Shown: positions 42,770-51,264, counted from the first letter of the stretch. The stretch: 64,000 nucleotides of DNA from Arthrobacter sp. zg-Y1171 (GCF_025244845.1 NZ_CP104264.1:3038001-3102000), one strand, 5' to 3'. Notes: a model not told the origin generated them from the letters alone. Numbers and translations: made by a program.

Positions 42770-42930
42770 CCCTCCCCGGATTCGCCCTGCCCCGGATTCG
42801 CATGGAAGCAGCGCTGCGCTGCCGGTGCCCTCTTGACCCCTCACTGCAGAAAGGGACTGATGGAAGGGTGCGGCGTAACCGCCGCACCCGGAACTCTGTT
42901 CCGGCGGTGTTTGCGGCAGGACGTTGACGC

Positions 42931-43293
42931 ATGGACTTTCAGCATTTGATCGAATCCGTGGGGGAATTGATGGACCTGGCGGGAGTAGCCGCCATCGTCC
43001 TGGGTGCCGTGGCAGCCACCATCGCTGCTGCCGCCGCTGCGATGCGCCGGCGCGGCCCGGTCTATGAGGAATACCGGCAGCGGCTGGGGCGAAGCATTCT
43101 GCTCGGACTGGAGTTATTGGTGGCTGCAGACATTATCCGCACGGTGGCTGTGACCCCTACCTTCGAGTCGGTGGGAATACTCGCCATAATCGTGCTTATC
43201 CGCACGTTTTTAAGTTATTCGCTGCAGCTGGAAGTCACCGGTTCCCTGCCATGGAAGCGTCCGGCAGGAGAACTCAAGAACAAGAACGAATAA
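42931..43293 (+). CDS. DUF1622-family membrane protein
   Basis: This 120-residue protein has three hydrophobic segments and the DUF1622 pattern: an N-terminal helix, YRQRLGRSILLGLELLVAAD in the middle and IVLIRTFLSYSLQLEVTG before a charged tail. The function of the family is unknown. It sits among small membrane proteins of unknown role. Confidence 0.85.
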   Translation: MDFQHLIESVGELMDLAGVAAIVLGAVAATIAAAAAAMRRRGPVYEEYRQRLGRSILLGLELLVAADIIRTVAVTPTFESVGILAIIVLIRTFLSYSLQLEVTGSLPWKRPAGELKNKNE

Positions 43294-43354
43294 CGGTTCG
43301 ATAAACACAGCCGCGGGCCTTGACTTGGGTACGCCACCCAATATCGTTCTCGGC

Positions 43355-43846
43355 ATGATCAATCCAGTCTCGATTCTTCCGTCTGTTCTTTCTGCCTCCG
43401 AATTCAGCACAACTACGCAGGAAACAACCATTGGGGTCGGCGCCCTCGTTGGCTCCATGCTCGTGTTCGGCATCATCGGCTTCGTTATCAGCGGCCTGGC
43501 CATGATGGGGATGTTCAAGAAGGCCGGCCGCAAGACCTGGGAAGCCTTTATTCCCGTCTACTCCACGGTTGTGCTGTTCCGCATCGCCGGCATGTCCGGC
43601 TGGTGGATCCTGGCCCTCGCAGTGCCGGTCCTGAACATCGTGGCAGCCGTGCTCCTGGCGATCAACCTTGCGAAGGTGTTCGGCCAGGGCGTCCTGATTG
43701 CCGTCTTGATCATTTTCTTCGGCCTCTTTGTGTACTTCTACCTTTCCTACGGCTCCGCCCGGTACTTCGGCCCGCAGGCCAGCAAGGGTCCCTTCGACCT
43801 GGCCAAGAACCCGAACCAGCCCGCTTACGCGCCGGCCGGACACTAA
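43355..43846 (+). CDS. DUF5684-like membrane protein
   Basis: The 163-residue protein has four membrane segments and the motif MFKKAGRKTWEAFIPVYSTV between the first two, which characterises the signal-peptidase-associated DUF5684 group. I prefer the ATG at 43355 to an in-frame TTG at 43325. A strong terminator follows 18 bp after the stop. The role is unknown. Confidence 0.78.
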   Translation: MINPVSILPSVLSASEFSTTTQETTIGVGALVGSMLVFGIIGFVISGLAMMGMFKKAGRKTWEAFIPVYSTVVLFRIAGMSGWWILALAVPVLNIVAAVLLAINLAKVFGQGVLIAVLIIFFGLFVYFYLSYGSARYFGPQASKGPFDLAKNPNQPAYAPAGH

Positions 43847-43864
43847 CCCACACCCCGCCCGTAC

Positions 43865-43900
43865 AAGGCGCGCATCCCCCGGGGATGCGCGCCTTTTCTT
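43865..43900 (+). terminator. Rho-independent terminator
   Basis: AAGGCGCGCATCC pairs with GGATGCGCGCCTT around CCCGG and is followed by TTCTTT. Confidence 0.92.
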
Positions 43901-43971
43901 TGCGCTTTGCACCGGCACCAGTCGGCGGGACACGGGATTTCACCGCTGCTCAGGCTTCCCCCGAAGAATTG

Positions 43972-43985
43972 TTAGGCACGCCGAA
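43972..43985. promoter_or_regulatory. Possible MntR/DtxR-type operator at the Nramp gene promoter
   Basis: TTAGGCACGCCGAA is an imperfect inverted repeat (TTAGGC/GCCGAA) of the DtxR-family half-site form. It overlaps the expected -35 region of the TAGGTT -10 box at 43996-44001, so a bound repressor would block transcription of the transporter. Confidence 0.5.
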
Positions 43986-43995
43986 CTTAAGGTGT

Positions 43996-44001
43996 TAGGT
44001 T
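43996..44001 (+). promoter_or_regulatory. -10 box (TAGGTT) placing a leaderless mntH start
   Basis: TAGGTT is followed by 6 nt and the ATG at 44008, with no Shine-Dalgarno sequence between. Confidence 0.5.
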
Positions 44002-44007
44002 GCTGTC

Positions 44008-45264
44008 ATGGCCCGTACCGTCCAGCTCCCCGACACCCCGCGCCCCGCAACGCGCCCCCGCCATATCCTGTGGCTGCTTGGCCCCGCACTGGTAGCCGGG
44101 GTCGCCTACCTGGATCCCGGCAACGTTGCCAGCAACATGACTGCAGGGGCGAAGTTCGGCTACCTACTGGTCTGGGTGGTGGTGACGGGCAACGTGATGG
44201 CGTGGCTGATCCAGTACCTCTCGGCCAAGCTGGGCCTGGTCACCGGCCGCAGCCTGCCCGAACTCCTCGGGGAACGCATCGGACTCAGACCTGCCCGGCG
44301 GCTGTACTGGCTGCAGGCTGAACTCGTCGCGATGGCCACTGATGTCGCGGAGGTGATCGGCGGCGCCGTCGCGCTCTGGCTGCTCTTTGATCTTCCGCTG
44401 TTCCTGGGCGGCATCATTACCGGCGCCATCTCCATGGTGGTGCTGCAGTTGCAGAACAGCGGCCGGCACCGGAGCTTCGAGTACGTCATCGTCACGCTGA
44501 TGCTGGTGATCGCCGTCGGCTTCACGGCCGGCGTCTTCCTCAACCCGCCCGACGGCGGCTCCGTGGTCGAAGGCCTGGTGCCTCGCTTCGAAGGCAGCGA
44601 ATCGGTGCTCCTCGCTGCATCCATCCTGGGCGCGACCGTGATGCCGCACGCCATTTATGCGCACTCCGCCCTGACCCGGGACCGCTTCCCCGGACGCACC
44701 GCTTCCCTCACCACCACCCGGCTGATCAAGGCCACCAAATGGGACGTGACCATTGCCCTGGCCGTGGCGGGCTCGGTGAACCTGGCCATCCTGCTGCTCG
44801 CCGCCGGTTCGCTGCAGGGTGTGGAAGGGACCGATACCCTCGAGGGCGCCCATGCCGCCATTGCCGCCTCGCTGGGCTCGGTGGTGGCCACCCTGTTCGC
44901 TGTAGGACTGCTCGCATCCGGCCTGGCCTCGACGTCGGTGGGCGCGTATGCGGGTGCCGAAATCATGCAGGGCCTGCTGAAGGTGCGCATCCCCATGCTG
45001 CTGCGCCGCCTGATTACCCTGCTCCCCGCGCTGGCGATCCTCGCCGTCGGCATCGATCCCACCTGGGCCCTGATCCTCAGCCAGGTGATCCTGTCCTTCG
45101 GCATTCCGTTCGCTTTGATTCCGCTGGTCTGGCTGACTGCGCAGCGGGACCTGATGGGGAGCCACCGCAACCATTGGTGGACCACGGGCCTGGGCGTGCT
45201 GGTTTCGGTGCTGCTCGTTGGGCTGAACGTCACCCTGCTGGTACTGACCTTCACCGGCGCCTGA
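44008..45264 (+). CDS. mntH: Nramp-family divalent metal (Mn2+) transporter
   Basis: The 418-residue transporter has 11 membrane segments. The metal-binding motif DPGNVASN is in the first, and MPHAIYAHSA, with the metal-coordinating Met, is in the sixth. ATDVAEVIGGAVAL is the third-segment signature of MntH. It imports Mn2+ or Fe2+ with protons. The transcript appears leaderless, with a DtxR/MntR-like operator over the promoter, which suggests manganese control. Manganese catalase at 60327 is a likely consumer of the metal. Confidence 0.93.
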   Translation: MARTVQLPDTPRPATRPRHILWLLGPALVAGVAYLDPGNVASNMTAGAKFGYLLVWVVVTGNVMAWLIQYLSAKLGLVTGRSLPELLGERIGLRPARRLYWLQAELVAMATDVAEVIGGAVALWLLFDLPLFLGGIITGAISMVVLQLQNSGRHRSFEYVIVTLMLVIAVGFTAGVFLNPPDGGSVVEGLVPRFEGSESVLLAASILGATVMPHAIYAHSALTRDRFPGRTASLTTTRLIKATKWDVTIALAVAGSVNLAILLLAAGSLQGVEGTDTLEGAHAAIAASLGSVVATLFAVGLLASGLASTSVGAYAGAEIMQGLLKVRIPMLLRRLITLLPALAILAVGIDPTWALILSQVILSFGIPFALIPLVWLTAQRDLMGSHRNHWWTTGLGVLVSVLLVGLNVTLLVLTFTGA

Positions 45265-45266
45265 GG

Positions 45267-46244
45267 CTAGCCGTTCAGCGACCCCTCCACCAGTGCGGTG
45301 GCGATGCTGTCGGCATCCGCCTGAGCCGCGAGATACCGCTCCGCGTCCAGCGCAGCGGAGCAGCCGGTGCCCGCAGCGGTAATCGCCTGCCGGTAGCGGT
45401 GGTCCACGGCGTCGCCGCACGCGAAGACCCCGTCCAGGTTGGTCTGCGTGCTCGGAGCCGCGACCCTGATGTACCCCTCCGGATCCAGATCCACTTGTCC
45501 CGCCAGGAGATCGGTACGCGGGGCATGGCCAATGGCGACAAAAACCCCCTGCGCCGGCAGATTCCGCGTGGCGCCGGTGACGGTGTCCGTAAGGGTCATG
45601 CCCGTGACCTTGTCCGTCCCGTGGATCGCAGTGACCTCGCTGTTGAACTCAAAGTGGATCTTCGCGTGGTCCCGGGCCCGCTGGGCCATGATGCGGGAGG
45701 CACGCAGCGTGTCCCGGCGTACGACGACGGTCACCGACGCCGCGAAACGGGTCAGGAACAGTGCCTCCTCCATGGCTGAATCCCCGCCGCCGACCACCAC
45801 GATGTCCTGGTTGCGGAAGAAAAAGCCGTCGCAGGTGGCGCACCAGGAAATGCCCCGGCCGTTGAGCTGTTTTTCCTCCGGCAGCCCCAGCTCCTTATAG
45901 ACGGAGCCGGTGGCGAGGATGACGCTGCGGGCCTTGTAGGTTTCCCCGCTGCCCGTGGCCACCCGCTTGGTGTGGGCACCCAGCTCCACTGACACGGCGT
46001 CGTCGTACTCCACCAGGGCGCCGAATTTCTCCGCCTGCCTGCGCAGGTTCTCCATCAGGTCGGGCCCGAGGATACCGTCGGGAAAACCCGGAAAGTTCTC
46101 CACCTCCGTGGTGTTCATCAGGGCGCCGCCGGCGGTGACGGAGCCCGCGAGGATGCGGGGTTTCAATCCGGCCCGGGCGGCGTAGATCCCTGCGGTGTAA
46201 CCGGCCGGACCGGACCCGATGATCAGGACGGAATCTGTACCCAT
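45267..46244 (-). CDS. trxB: Thioredoxin reductase-like FAD/NAD(P) oxidoreductase
   Basis: This 325-residue flavoprotein has the FAD motif GSGPAGYTAGIYAARAG (10-26), the redox pair in SWCATCDGFFF (about 135), the NADPH motif VVGGGDSAMEEALFLT and the C-terminal FAD motif GVFACGDAVD. The order and length match bacterial TrxB, which reduces thioredoxin with NADPH. It is unaccompanied by trxA, so it may be a second, paralogous reductase; many Arthrobacter genomes carry trxB-trxA near the origin as well. AAGGGAAG precedes the ATG. The stop is separated from mntH by only 2 bp, tail to tail. Confidence 0.9.
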   Translation of the reverse strand: MGTDSVLIIGSGPAGYTAGIYAARAGLKPRILAGSVTAGGALMNTTEVENFPGFPDGILGPDLMENLRRQAEKFGALVEYDDAVSVELGAHTKRVATGSGETYKARSVILATGSVYKELGLPEEKQLNGRGISWCATCDGFFFRNQDIVVVGGGDSAMEEALFLTRFAASVTVVVRRDTLRASRIMAQRARDHAKIHFEFNSEVTAIHGTDKVTGMTLTDTVTGATRNLPAQGVFVAIGHAPRTDLLAGQVDLDPEGYIRVAAPSTQTNLDGVFACGDAVDHRYRQAITAAGTGCSAALDAERYLAAQADADSIATALVEGSLNG

Positions 46245-46350
46245 CTGCTCTTCCCTTCGCTGCAGCGGTCCTTCAAGTCTGTCGGGGAGGAGGCTAGGGT
46301 CGGTAGCCCGGGCGCATTAAGCGGTGCCGGAATCGGCAAAGGAGCCAGTA

Positions 46351-46875
46351 GTGGCAGCGGCACTCAAACCCATTGAACTGATCCAGCTTCCCCGCGGCGT
46401 GATTGATGCGCTTGCCGCCGGTGACCTGCCCGGCGCCAACCGGCAGGCGCCTCTGGAGCTTACCGAGCACTTTTCCCAGGACCGGCAGCCGCTGTGGCGT
46501 ATCCGGAGCGCGCAGCTGGAAGAGAATCCCGGGGACGCGGCCTGGATTACCCGCGCCATCTTTGACCCCGGACTGGGCCGGGCGGTGGGCCTGGCCGGGT
46601 TCCACGGCCCTCCGGACGGCAACGGCACGGTGGAAGTCGGGTACTCGGTGGACCCGGCCTACCGGCGGCAGGGCTACGCCCGTGCCGCACTGGAGGCGCT
46701 GCTTGCCGTGGCTGCCGGGGAACCCTCGATCCGCACCGTTCGGGCAACCATCAGCCCGGATAACGGTGCCTCCCGGCGGCTGGTGGAACAGTACGGGTTC
46801 GTGGCCACAGGTGAGCAATGGGATGACGAGGACGGGCTGGAGATCGTTTATGAACTCCCGGCGGGAGGCGACTGA
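46351..46875 (+). CDS. GNAT-family N-acetyltransferase
   Basis: The 174-residue protein has the GNAT core with the acetyl-CoA motif YRRQGYARAALEALL (about 108-122) after VEVGYSVDP, and ATISPDNGASRRLVEQYGF in the last strands. GTG 46351 follows AAAGGAG at 7 nt; an earlier GTG at 46324 has no binding site. The acceptor is unknown. It is divergent from trxB. Confidence 0.83.
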   Translation: MAAALKPIELIQLPRGVIDALAAGDLPGANRQAPLELTEHFSQDRQPLWRIRSAQLEENPGDAAWITRAIFDPGLGRAVGLAGFHGPPDGNGTVEVGYSVDPAYRRQGYARAALEALLAVAAGEPSIRTVRATISPDNGASRRLVEQYGFVATGEQWDDEDGLEIVYELPAGGD

Positions 46876-46886
46876 CGCCGGTCCGC

Positions 46887-46892
46887 TAGGAT
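46887..46892 (+). promoter_or_regulatory. -10 box (TAGGAT) placing a leaderless start
   Basis: TAGGAT is followed by 7 nt and the ATG at 46900. Confidence 0.5.
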
Positions 46893-46899
46893 CGCTCGA

Positions 46900-47361
46900 A
46901 TGACAACCTGGACAGAGATCACGGCCGCCGTCACGGTGGCTCTGGGCGGAGACAAGGCCGCAGGACAGCAGGCACTGCTGGCGTGCTGGGAGGATACGGT
47001 GCCGGACCAGCACGCCTATCGATGCGTCCTGGCGCACTACCTCGCGGACTCGGAAACGGACCTCGACGCGGAGATCTCATGGGACGAGGCCGCCCTTGCG
47101 GAACATGCCGGGGTCAGCGACGAAGATCTTGCACCGTTGGGCATCCCGTCGGCGGGAGGTTTCGCTCCTTCGCTGCATTTGAATCTCGGGGACGGCTACC
47201 TGCGGCGCGGCGAGCCCGGGCGTGCGCGCGGCCATCTGGAACAGGGCCTGGCCCTTGCCGAGGAGCTCGGGAGCGAAGGCTACGGTGCCATGATCCGCTC
47301 CGGCCTGCAGAACCTGGGCACCCGCATCGAAGCGGCAGCCGATACCGGGACCGCCGCATGA
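46900..47361 (+). CDS. Tetratricopeptide-like hypothetical protein
   Basis: The 153-residue acidic protein looks all-helical, with TPR-like helix pairs in the second half (LHLNLGDGYLRRGEPGRARGHLEQGLALAEEL split over two helices). It probably mediates protein contacts. The start appears leaderless. Its stop overlaps the following acetyltransferase start (ATGA), so the two are translated together. Confidence 0.7.
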   Translation: MTTWTEITAAVTVALGGDKAAGQQALLACWEDTVPDQHAYRCVLAHYLADSETDLDAEISWDEAALAEHAGVSDEDLAPLGIPSAGGFAPSLHLNLGDGYLRRGEPGRARGHLEQGLALAEELGSEGYGAMIRSGLQNLGTRIEAAADTGTAA

Positions 47362-47915
47362 TTGCCGGGAACCTCTTCGCGCAGCAATCCACGCTCACCA
47401 CGAACCGCCTGCGGCTCGAGCCGCTGGGACCGGAGCACTTCGACGGCGCGTGGGCGGCACTGCAGGATCCGGAGGGCCGCAGGCTGACCGGCACCCACGC
47501 GGTTTTCACTCCGGAGCAGATCCGGAGCTGGCTGCAGACCCGCGCCGGTGAAGCAGACCGGGCGGACTGGGCAATAATCCGGGCCGAGGACGGTGTTTAT
47601 GTGGGCGAGGTAGTGCTGAATGACCTGGACCCGGACAACGAGTCGATAGGGTTCCGCATCGCTTTGTCCTCCCCGAAGGTCTTCGGACTGGGCTACGGCA
47701 CGGAAGCCACCCGCGCGGTGCTGAGCCATGCCTTTGACGACCTCGGACTGCACCGGATTGAACTGGAGGTCTTCGAGTTCAACCCGCGGGCACGGCGTGT
47801 GTATGAAAAGTGCGGGTTTGTGGTGGAGGGCCGGCGCCGAGAAGCGCTGCACTGGGACGGGGAATGGGTGGACGCGATCTCGATGGCCGTCCTTGCCGAC
47901 GACGCCCGCCCCTGA
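47358..47915 (+). CDS. GNAT-family acetyltransferase, RimJ/RimL type
   Basis: The 185-residue protein has the RimJ/L acetyltransferase pattern: LTTNRLRLEPL at the start, VGEVVLNDLDPDNESIGFRI in the middle, GLGYGTEATRAVLSHAFDDL for acetyl-CoA binding, and NPRARRVYEKCGFVVEGRRR near the end. It may acetylate a protein N-terminus or an antibiotic or amino-acid amine. It is coupled to the TPR-like gene by a 4-bp overlap. Confidence 0.87.
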   Translation: MIAGNLFAQQSTLTTNRLRLEPLGPEHFDGAWAALQDPEGRRLTGTHAVFTPEQIRSWLQTRAGEADRADWAIIRAEDGVYVGEVVLNDLDPDNESIGFRIALSSPKVFGLGYGTEATRAVLSHAFDDLGLHRIELEVFEFNPRARRVYEKCGFVVEGRRREALHWDGEWVDAISMAVLADDARP

Positions 47916-47930
47916 CGCTCAGCCTGGCGC

Positions 47931-48806
47931 TCAGCGGATACGGGAACGGATCCGCAGCGCCGCCAGCAGGACGAAGACCACCACCATGGCCGCGAGTACA
48001 GCCACAACGTAGCCGGTGGGCACTGACCAGTCCCCCACCTGTGCAGTAATGCCGAAAATGTCCTGCACCGCGGCCACCGCTTCGGGCTGGTCCGTCACGG
48101 CGTCCATGGGTCCGGCGGTCATTTCCTGGCGCACCACCATGGAGGCCTGCATAAAGGGCAGCGCGCTGACGAAGTTTTTTACACCCTCGGGAAAAGCCCC
48201 CACCGGAATGTAGGAGCCGGCAGCGAAGCCGAGGATGGTGCCTACCAGTGTGGACAGTGCCGCGAAAGAACCCGGGGTACGGACGAAGGTGACGATGAAG
48301 GCGCTCAATGATCCGAACGCGATGCAGCTGAGCACCAGGTAACCGTAGGTGCGGGCCAGCCGGCCCGCCGTGAGCACCACGCCGTCCACCGCGGCCAGGT
48401 ATCCCAGGCTCACGGCCAGCACCACTGTGGTCATGATCAGCGCGATCGCGACGGTGGAGAGCAGATACCCCAGGACCAGCTGCCCGCGGCTGATCGGGGA
48501 CACCAGGAAGTCCCGGAAACGCCCGCTGGCGGTGTCATCCACGATCACGTTCACGGCGGCGAGCCCCGTGGTGATTGCGGTGATACCCACGATCCCGGCG
48601 AACATCCACGCGTCCACAAAACCCTTGATGTCCTCCTCGGCGGCCTGCGGAAACATTTCCGCCAGGCCTTCGGTCTGCTGGTTGCCCAGGAACAGGGTGT
48701 AGAGCAGGAACAGGACCAGTGCGCCGAGGAGGGAAAAGAACAGGTTGAGCCGGTCACGGAAGTACAGGCGTAGGTTCCGGCCGGTGATGTCCAGGACTAC
48801 GTTCAT
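47931..48806 (-). CDS. ABC-2 type exporter permease
   Basis: The 291-residue protein has a cytoplasmic start (ITGRNLRLYFRDRLNLFFS), six membrane segments and an extracellular loop of about 45 residues after the first (GNQQTEGLAEMFPQAAEEDI), as in drug and lipid exporters of the ABC-2 class. VSPISRGQLVLGYLLST is the conserved inner coupling region. Its start overlaps the stop of the ATPase gene (ATGA), giving a two-gene exporter. The substrate is unknown. Confidence 0.87.
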   Translation of the reverse strand: MNVVLDITGRNLRLYFRDRLNLFFSLLGALVLFLLYTLFLGNQQTEGLAEMFPQAAEEDIKGFVDAWMFAGIVGITAITTGLAAVNVIVDDTASGRFRDFLVSPISRGQLVLGYLLSTVAIALIMTTVVLAVSLGYLAAVDGVVLTAGRLARTYGYLVLSCIAFGSLSAFIVTFVRTPGSFAALSTLVGTILGFAAGSYIPVGAFPEGVKNFVSALPFMQASMVVRQEMTAGPMDAVTDQPEAVAAVQDIFGITAQVGDWSVPTGYVVAVLAAMVVVFVLLAALRIRSRIR

Positions 48807-49732
48807 CCTGCTTCCCCCTGCCGGCCGGTCAGGGCCAGGAAGACGTCGTCCATGGTCCCGTGGCGGAATTCGAAGTCCAGGACGCTGTCGCCGTGCGCCG
48901 CGAGGAGACGGCGGGCGGTATCGGAGCGGTCTACCCGCAGCCGCAGCACGTTGCCGTCCACCCCGGCGACATCGACCCCGGCGTCGCGGGCCAGGGACGT
49001 CAGCGCCTGCGGGTCGGAGGAGGTGATGGAGAGGATGCTGCTGCTGTATTCGGCGCGCAGCGTGGTGGGCGTGCCGTCGGCAATGATCTGCCCCTTCTCA
49101 ATCACGCAGACCCGGTCCGCTTCCTCGGTTTCCTCCATGTAATGGGTAGTCAGGAAAACGGTGAGGCCGTGGTTTTCCCGCAGGTCGTGGATGGTGGACC
49201 AGACGAGGGCACGGCTGGCCGGATCCAGGCCGGCGGTGGGTTCGTCCAGGAAGATGATCGACGGCGAGTGCAGCAGCGCCCGGGCGATGTCCACGCGGCG
49301 TCGTTCTCCGCCGGAATAGGTGGCATAGCGCCGGTCGAGGAATTCCCCCAGGCCGACCATCCGGCCCAGCTCATCAATGCGGGCATTATTGGCCGCTTTG
49401 TCGGGTGAATAGAACCGTGCCCGGGTTTGAAGGTTTTCCCGGCCGGTGAGGATCGGATCCAGCATCGAATCCTGGAACACCACCCCAATGGCTTCACGGA
49501 CGCCGCCGCCGCTGCCGCGGACGTCGTGCCCGGCTACCTCGACAGTGCCGGCGTCGAACGGCAGGACAGTGGTCAGGCAGGAAATGGTGGTGGACTTCCC
49601 CGCACCGTTGGCACCCAGGAAGGCGAAAACGCTCCCTGGCTCCACGTCAAAGGACAAATCGTCCACAGCCGCCACCCGGCCGAAGCGTTTGGTCAATCCC
49701 CGAACGGAGATTGCGGCATCCGTAGTTCCCAA
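48803..49732 (-). CDS. ABC exporter ATP-binding protein (DrrA/NodI type)
   Basis: This 309-residue ATPase has Walker A GANGAGKSTT (about 39), Q-loop VFQDSML, signature YSGGERRRVDIAR (close to the canonical LSGGQ), Walker B IIFLDEPTAGLD and the switch His in LTTHYMEE. About 80 residues after the ATPase core form a C-terminal domain (DAGVDVAGVDGNVLRLRVD) seen in daunorubicin-resistance-type exporters. It is cotranscribed with the permease. Export of a lipid or toxic compound is likely. Confidence 0.9.
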   Translation of the reverse strand: MGTTDAAISVRGLTKRFGRVAAVDDLSFDVEPGSVFAFLGANGAGKSTTISCLTTVLPFDAGTVEVAGHDVRGSGGGVREAIGVVFQDSMLDPILTGRENLQTRARFYSPDKAANNARIDELGRMVGLGEFLDRRYATYSGGERRRVDIARALLHSPSIIFLDEPTAGLDPASRALVWSTIHDLRENHGLTVFLTTHYMEETEEADRVCVIEKGQIIADGTPTTLRAEYSSSILSITSSDPQALTSLARDAGVDVAGVDGNVLRLRVDRSDTARRLLAAHGDSVLDFEFRHGTMDDVFLALTGRQGEAG

Positions 49733-49757
49733 TTGGCTCCCCTAGCTTTTTGCGGTT

Positions 49758-50303
49758 CTATGCATCCAGGAGCAGGTCGTCGAATTCCAGTGGAGTCACC
49801 GTGTTGTTTTCCCAGTCCGAGCGAAGTATCGCATAGGCCACGGAGGCAAGCCGGGTGCCGTCCGCCGTCGGCCACGCCTGCCGGTAGTGGGCCTCTTTGA
49901 CGAACCCTGCCCGCAGGAACGTTTTACGCATGGCAATGTTGTCTTCCCGTGTCTGGCCTTCAAACCGGACAATATCCGGCAATTCGGTGAAGGCCAGCCG
50001 ACACAAGGCCCGAACCACCTCCACGCCCAGTCCGCGGCCGCGCTGGCTTTCCGCCAGGCGAAGGTCAAAGACAGGGTTGTCGTCCTCAAGGTCCTCCAGG
50101 ACCACCAGCCCAATGTCTTTGCCGCCGTGCTGCACCCAGTACCCCTGGGATTCCTTGCTCCAGAAGTGCCCCTCCGCCACCCGCTTGTTCGCCTGGAACT
50201 CGTCGGGCGCCGTATTCACATGGAAGGGGAACCGGTTTGAGGCCAGGAAGGCAGTGACCGCACTGGCGTCGTCAGGGGTCATCCTGCGGAAGGTGGTGGA
50301 CAT
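49758..50303 (-). CDS. GNAT-family N-acetyltransferase
   Basis: The 181-residue protein has a GNAT core with FDLRLAESQRGRGLGVEVVRALC as the acetyl-CoA motif (about 88-111) and NIAMRKTFLRAGFVKEAHYR afterwards. A TACACT -10 sequence lies 6 nt before the ATG, so the gene is probably leaderless. The acceptor is unknown. Confidence 0.83.
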   Translation of the reverse strand: MSTTFRRMTPDDASAVTAFLASNRFPFHVNTAPDEFQANKRVAEGHFWSKESQGYWVQHGGKDIGLVVLEDLEDDNPVFDLRLAESQRGRGLGVEVVRALCRLAFTELPDIVRFEGQTREDNIAMRKTFLRAGFVKEAHYRQAWPTADGTRLASVAYAILRSDWENNTVTPLEFDDLLLDA

Positions 50304-50309
50304 GCGGGA

Positions 50310-50315
50310 AGTGTA
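50310..50315 (-). promoter_or_regulatory. -10 box (TACACT, minus strand) placing a leaderless start
   Basis: TACACT on the minus strand is followed by 6 nt and the ATG at 50303. Confidence 0.5.
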
Positions 50316-50327
50316 GCGTGCGGGGTT

Positions 50328-50504
50328 CTAGAGCGCGCCGATCCGGTCCTGGCTTCCGGTCAGGGCGGACTTTTCGGCTTCTTCTTCGAGGCGGAGGCGC
50401 CAGCCGCGCGGGGGCGGCCAGGAGATACCCCACAACTCAAGCTGCTGTTTGGTGAAACCACCTGCAGGAGTACGTGCTGCTTCTATTTCTTCACGGGTCG
50501 GCAT
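50328..50504 (-). CDS. Small hypothetical protein (58 residues)
   Basis: The product MPTREEIEAARTPAGGFTKQ... has a conserved-looking core (QLELWGISWPPPRGWRLRL) with paired tryptophans and prolines, typical of a small conserved actinobacterial protein. ATG 50504 is preferred; TTG at 50510 would add two residues. The function is unknown. It is followed by a 206-bp gap with low-GC promoter-like sequence. Confidence 0.65.
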   Translation of the reverse strand: MPTREEIEAARTPAGGFTKQQLELWGISWPPPRGWRLRLEEEAEKSALTGSQDRIGAL

Positions 50505-50650
50505 TGGCAAATCATGACACGCACCCCGGATTATGTCACCGGTAAATCAAACATTTCCGGCACCGTTCTTTTATTCCGCTATTGACGGACCGAGTGGGTG
50601 CCGCGATCCTGCGGCAATCCGCGGTTTTTCAGGAGTATTTCAAGATAAAA

Positions 50651-50702
50651 GGGACTCCCGGTATCGCTAAAGAATTATATTAGGGACTTCCGGTACCGCT
50701 AA
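50651..50702. repeat. Two 20-bp imperfect direct repeats in an AT-rich gap
   Basis: GGGACTCCCGGTATCGCTAA (50651-50670) and GGGACTTCCGGTACCGCTAA (50683-50702) differ at two positions and are 32 bp apart, about three helical turns. They lie in the gap 50505-50710 between two minus-strand genes and could be paired operator sites. Confidence 0.6.
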
Positions 50703-50710
50703 TTCAACCC

Positions 50711-50851
50711 TTACTGATGAGTGGTTACCATAATCAATTGCCAGCCTTCCGGAACCTGGGCCTGGAGTGCTTCCCGGGCTTCGAGGAATCCCTCCCCCTC
50801 GGCTTCCAATTCCCGGGTTTCGATAGGACGCATGATGCCAGTGACTTTCAT
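50711..50851 (-). CDS. 46-residue conserved small protein
   Basis: This minus-strand gene encodes MKVTGIMRPIETRELEAEGE followed by 26 residues ending in a WQLIMV-containing strand. The composition (alternating acidic and hydrophobic residues, one Trp) is protein-like, and TAGGCT sits 6 nt before the ATG, giving a leaderless start. I know similar short hypothetical proteins from Arthrobacter, but none with a function. It is below usual gene-calling limits. Confidence 0.65.
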   Translation of the reverse strand: MKVTGIMRPIETRELEAEGEGFLEAREALQAQVPEGWQLIMVTTHQ

Positions 50852-50857
50852 GCTTTC

Positions 50858-50863
50858 AGCCTA
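50858..50863 (-). promoter_or_regulatory. -10 box (TAGGCT, minus strand) for the 46-residue gene
   Basis: TAGGCT, 6 nt, then the ATG at 50851. Confidence 0.5.
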
Positions 50864-50976
50864 GGCGCGGTACGGGTCCCCTGCCCGCATGAAGCGTGTT
50901 GTGTCTAACACCCCTGGCCTGCTGATGGCCCGGCACCGGTCTCCGCCGCGGAACGCCCGGTCACCGGGAAATGCGG

Positions 50977-51264
50977 CTAGGCGAGGTTTGCCGGCTCGTT
51001 AGGCACGGGCTGATCCTGCACGGCGGGATTTCCTGGCACACCCAAGGAGGAAACTACGCGGTGAATGCCTACGAGGAGCATCGAAACACCTGCGATGGCG
51101 ACGACCACACCCAGATACAGGAACATCACGCTGTTATGCGAATCGGAATAAGCACCTGATGACATCAGGACATCCATGGCCGAAAAGAGGATAAAGAGGG
51201 CACCGAGGAGCAGAATCGCGCCGCCCCAGGAGATGAGCGCTGCACTCTGCTTGAAGTTGTTCAT
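50977..51264 (-). CDS. Small two-helix membrane protein
   Basis: The 95-residue protein has two membrane segments (about 10-32 and 46-68) joined by a short polar loop, and a hydrophilic Pro-rich tail. TAGAGT lies 6 nt before the ATG (51271-51276 in complement), so it is probably leaderless. The function is unknown. Confidence 0.7.
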   Translation of the reverse strand: MNNFKQSAALISWGGAILLLGALFILFSAMDVLMSSGAYSDSHNSVMFLYLGVVVAIAGVSMLLVGIHRVVSSLGVPGNPAVQDQPVPNEPANLA

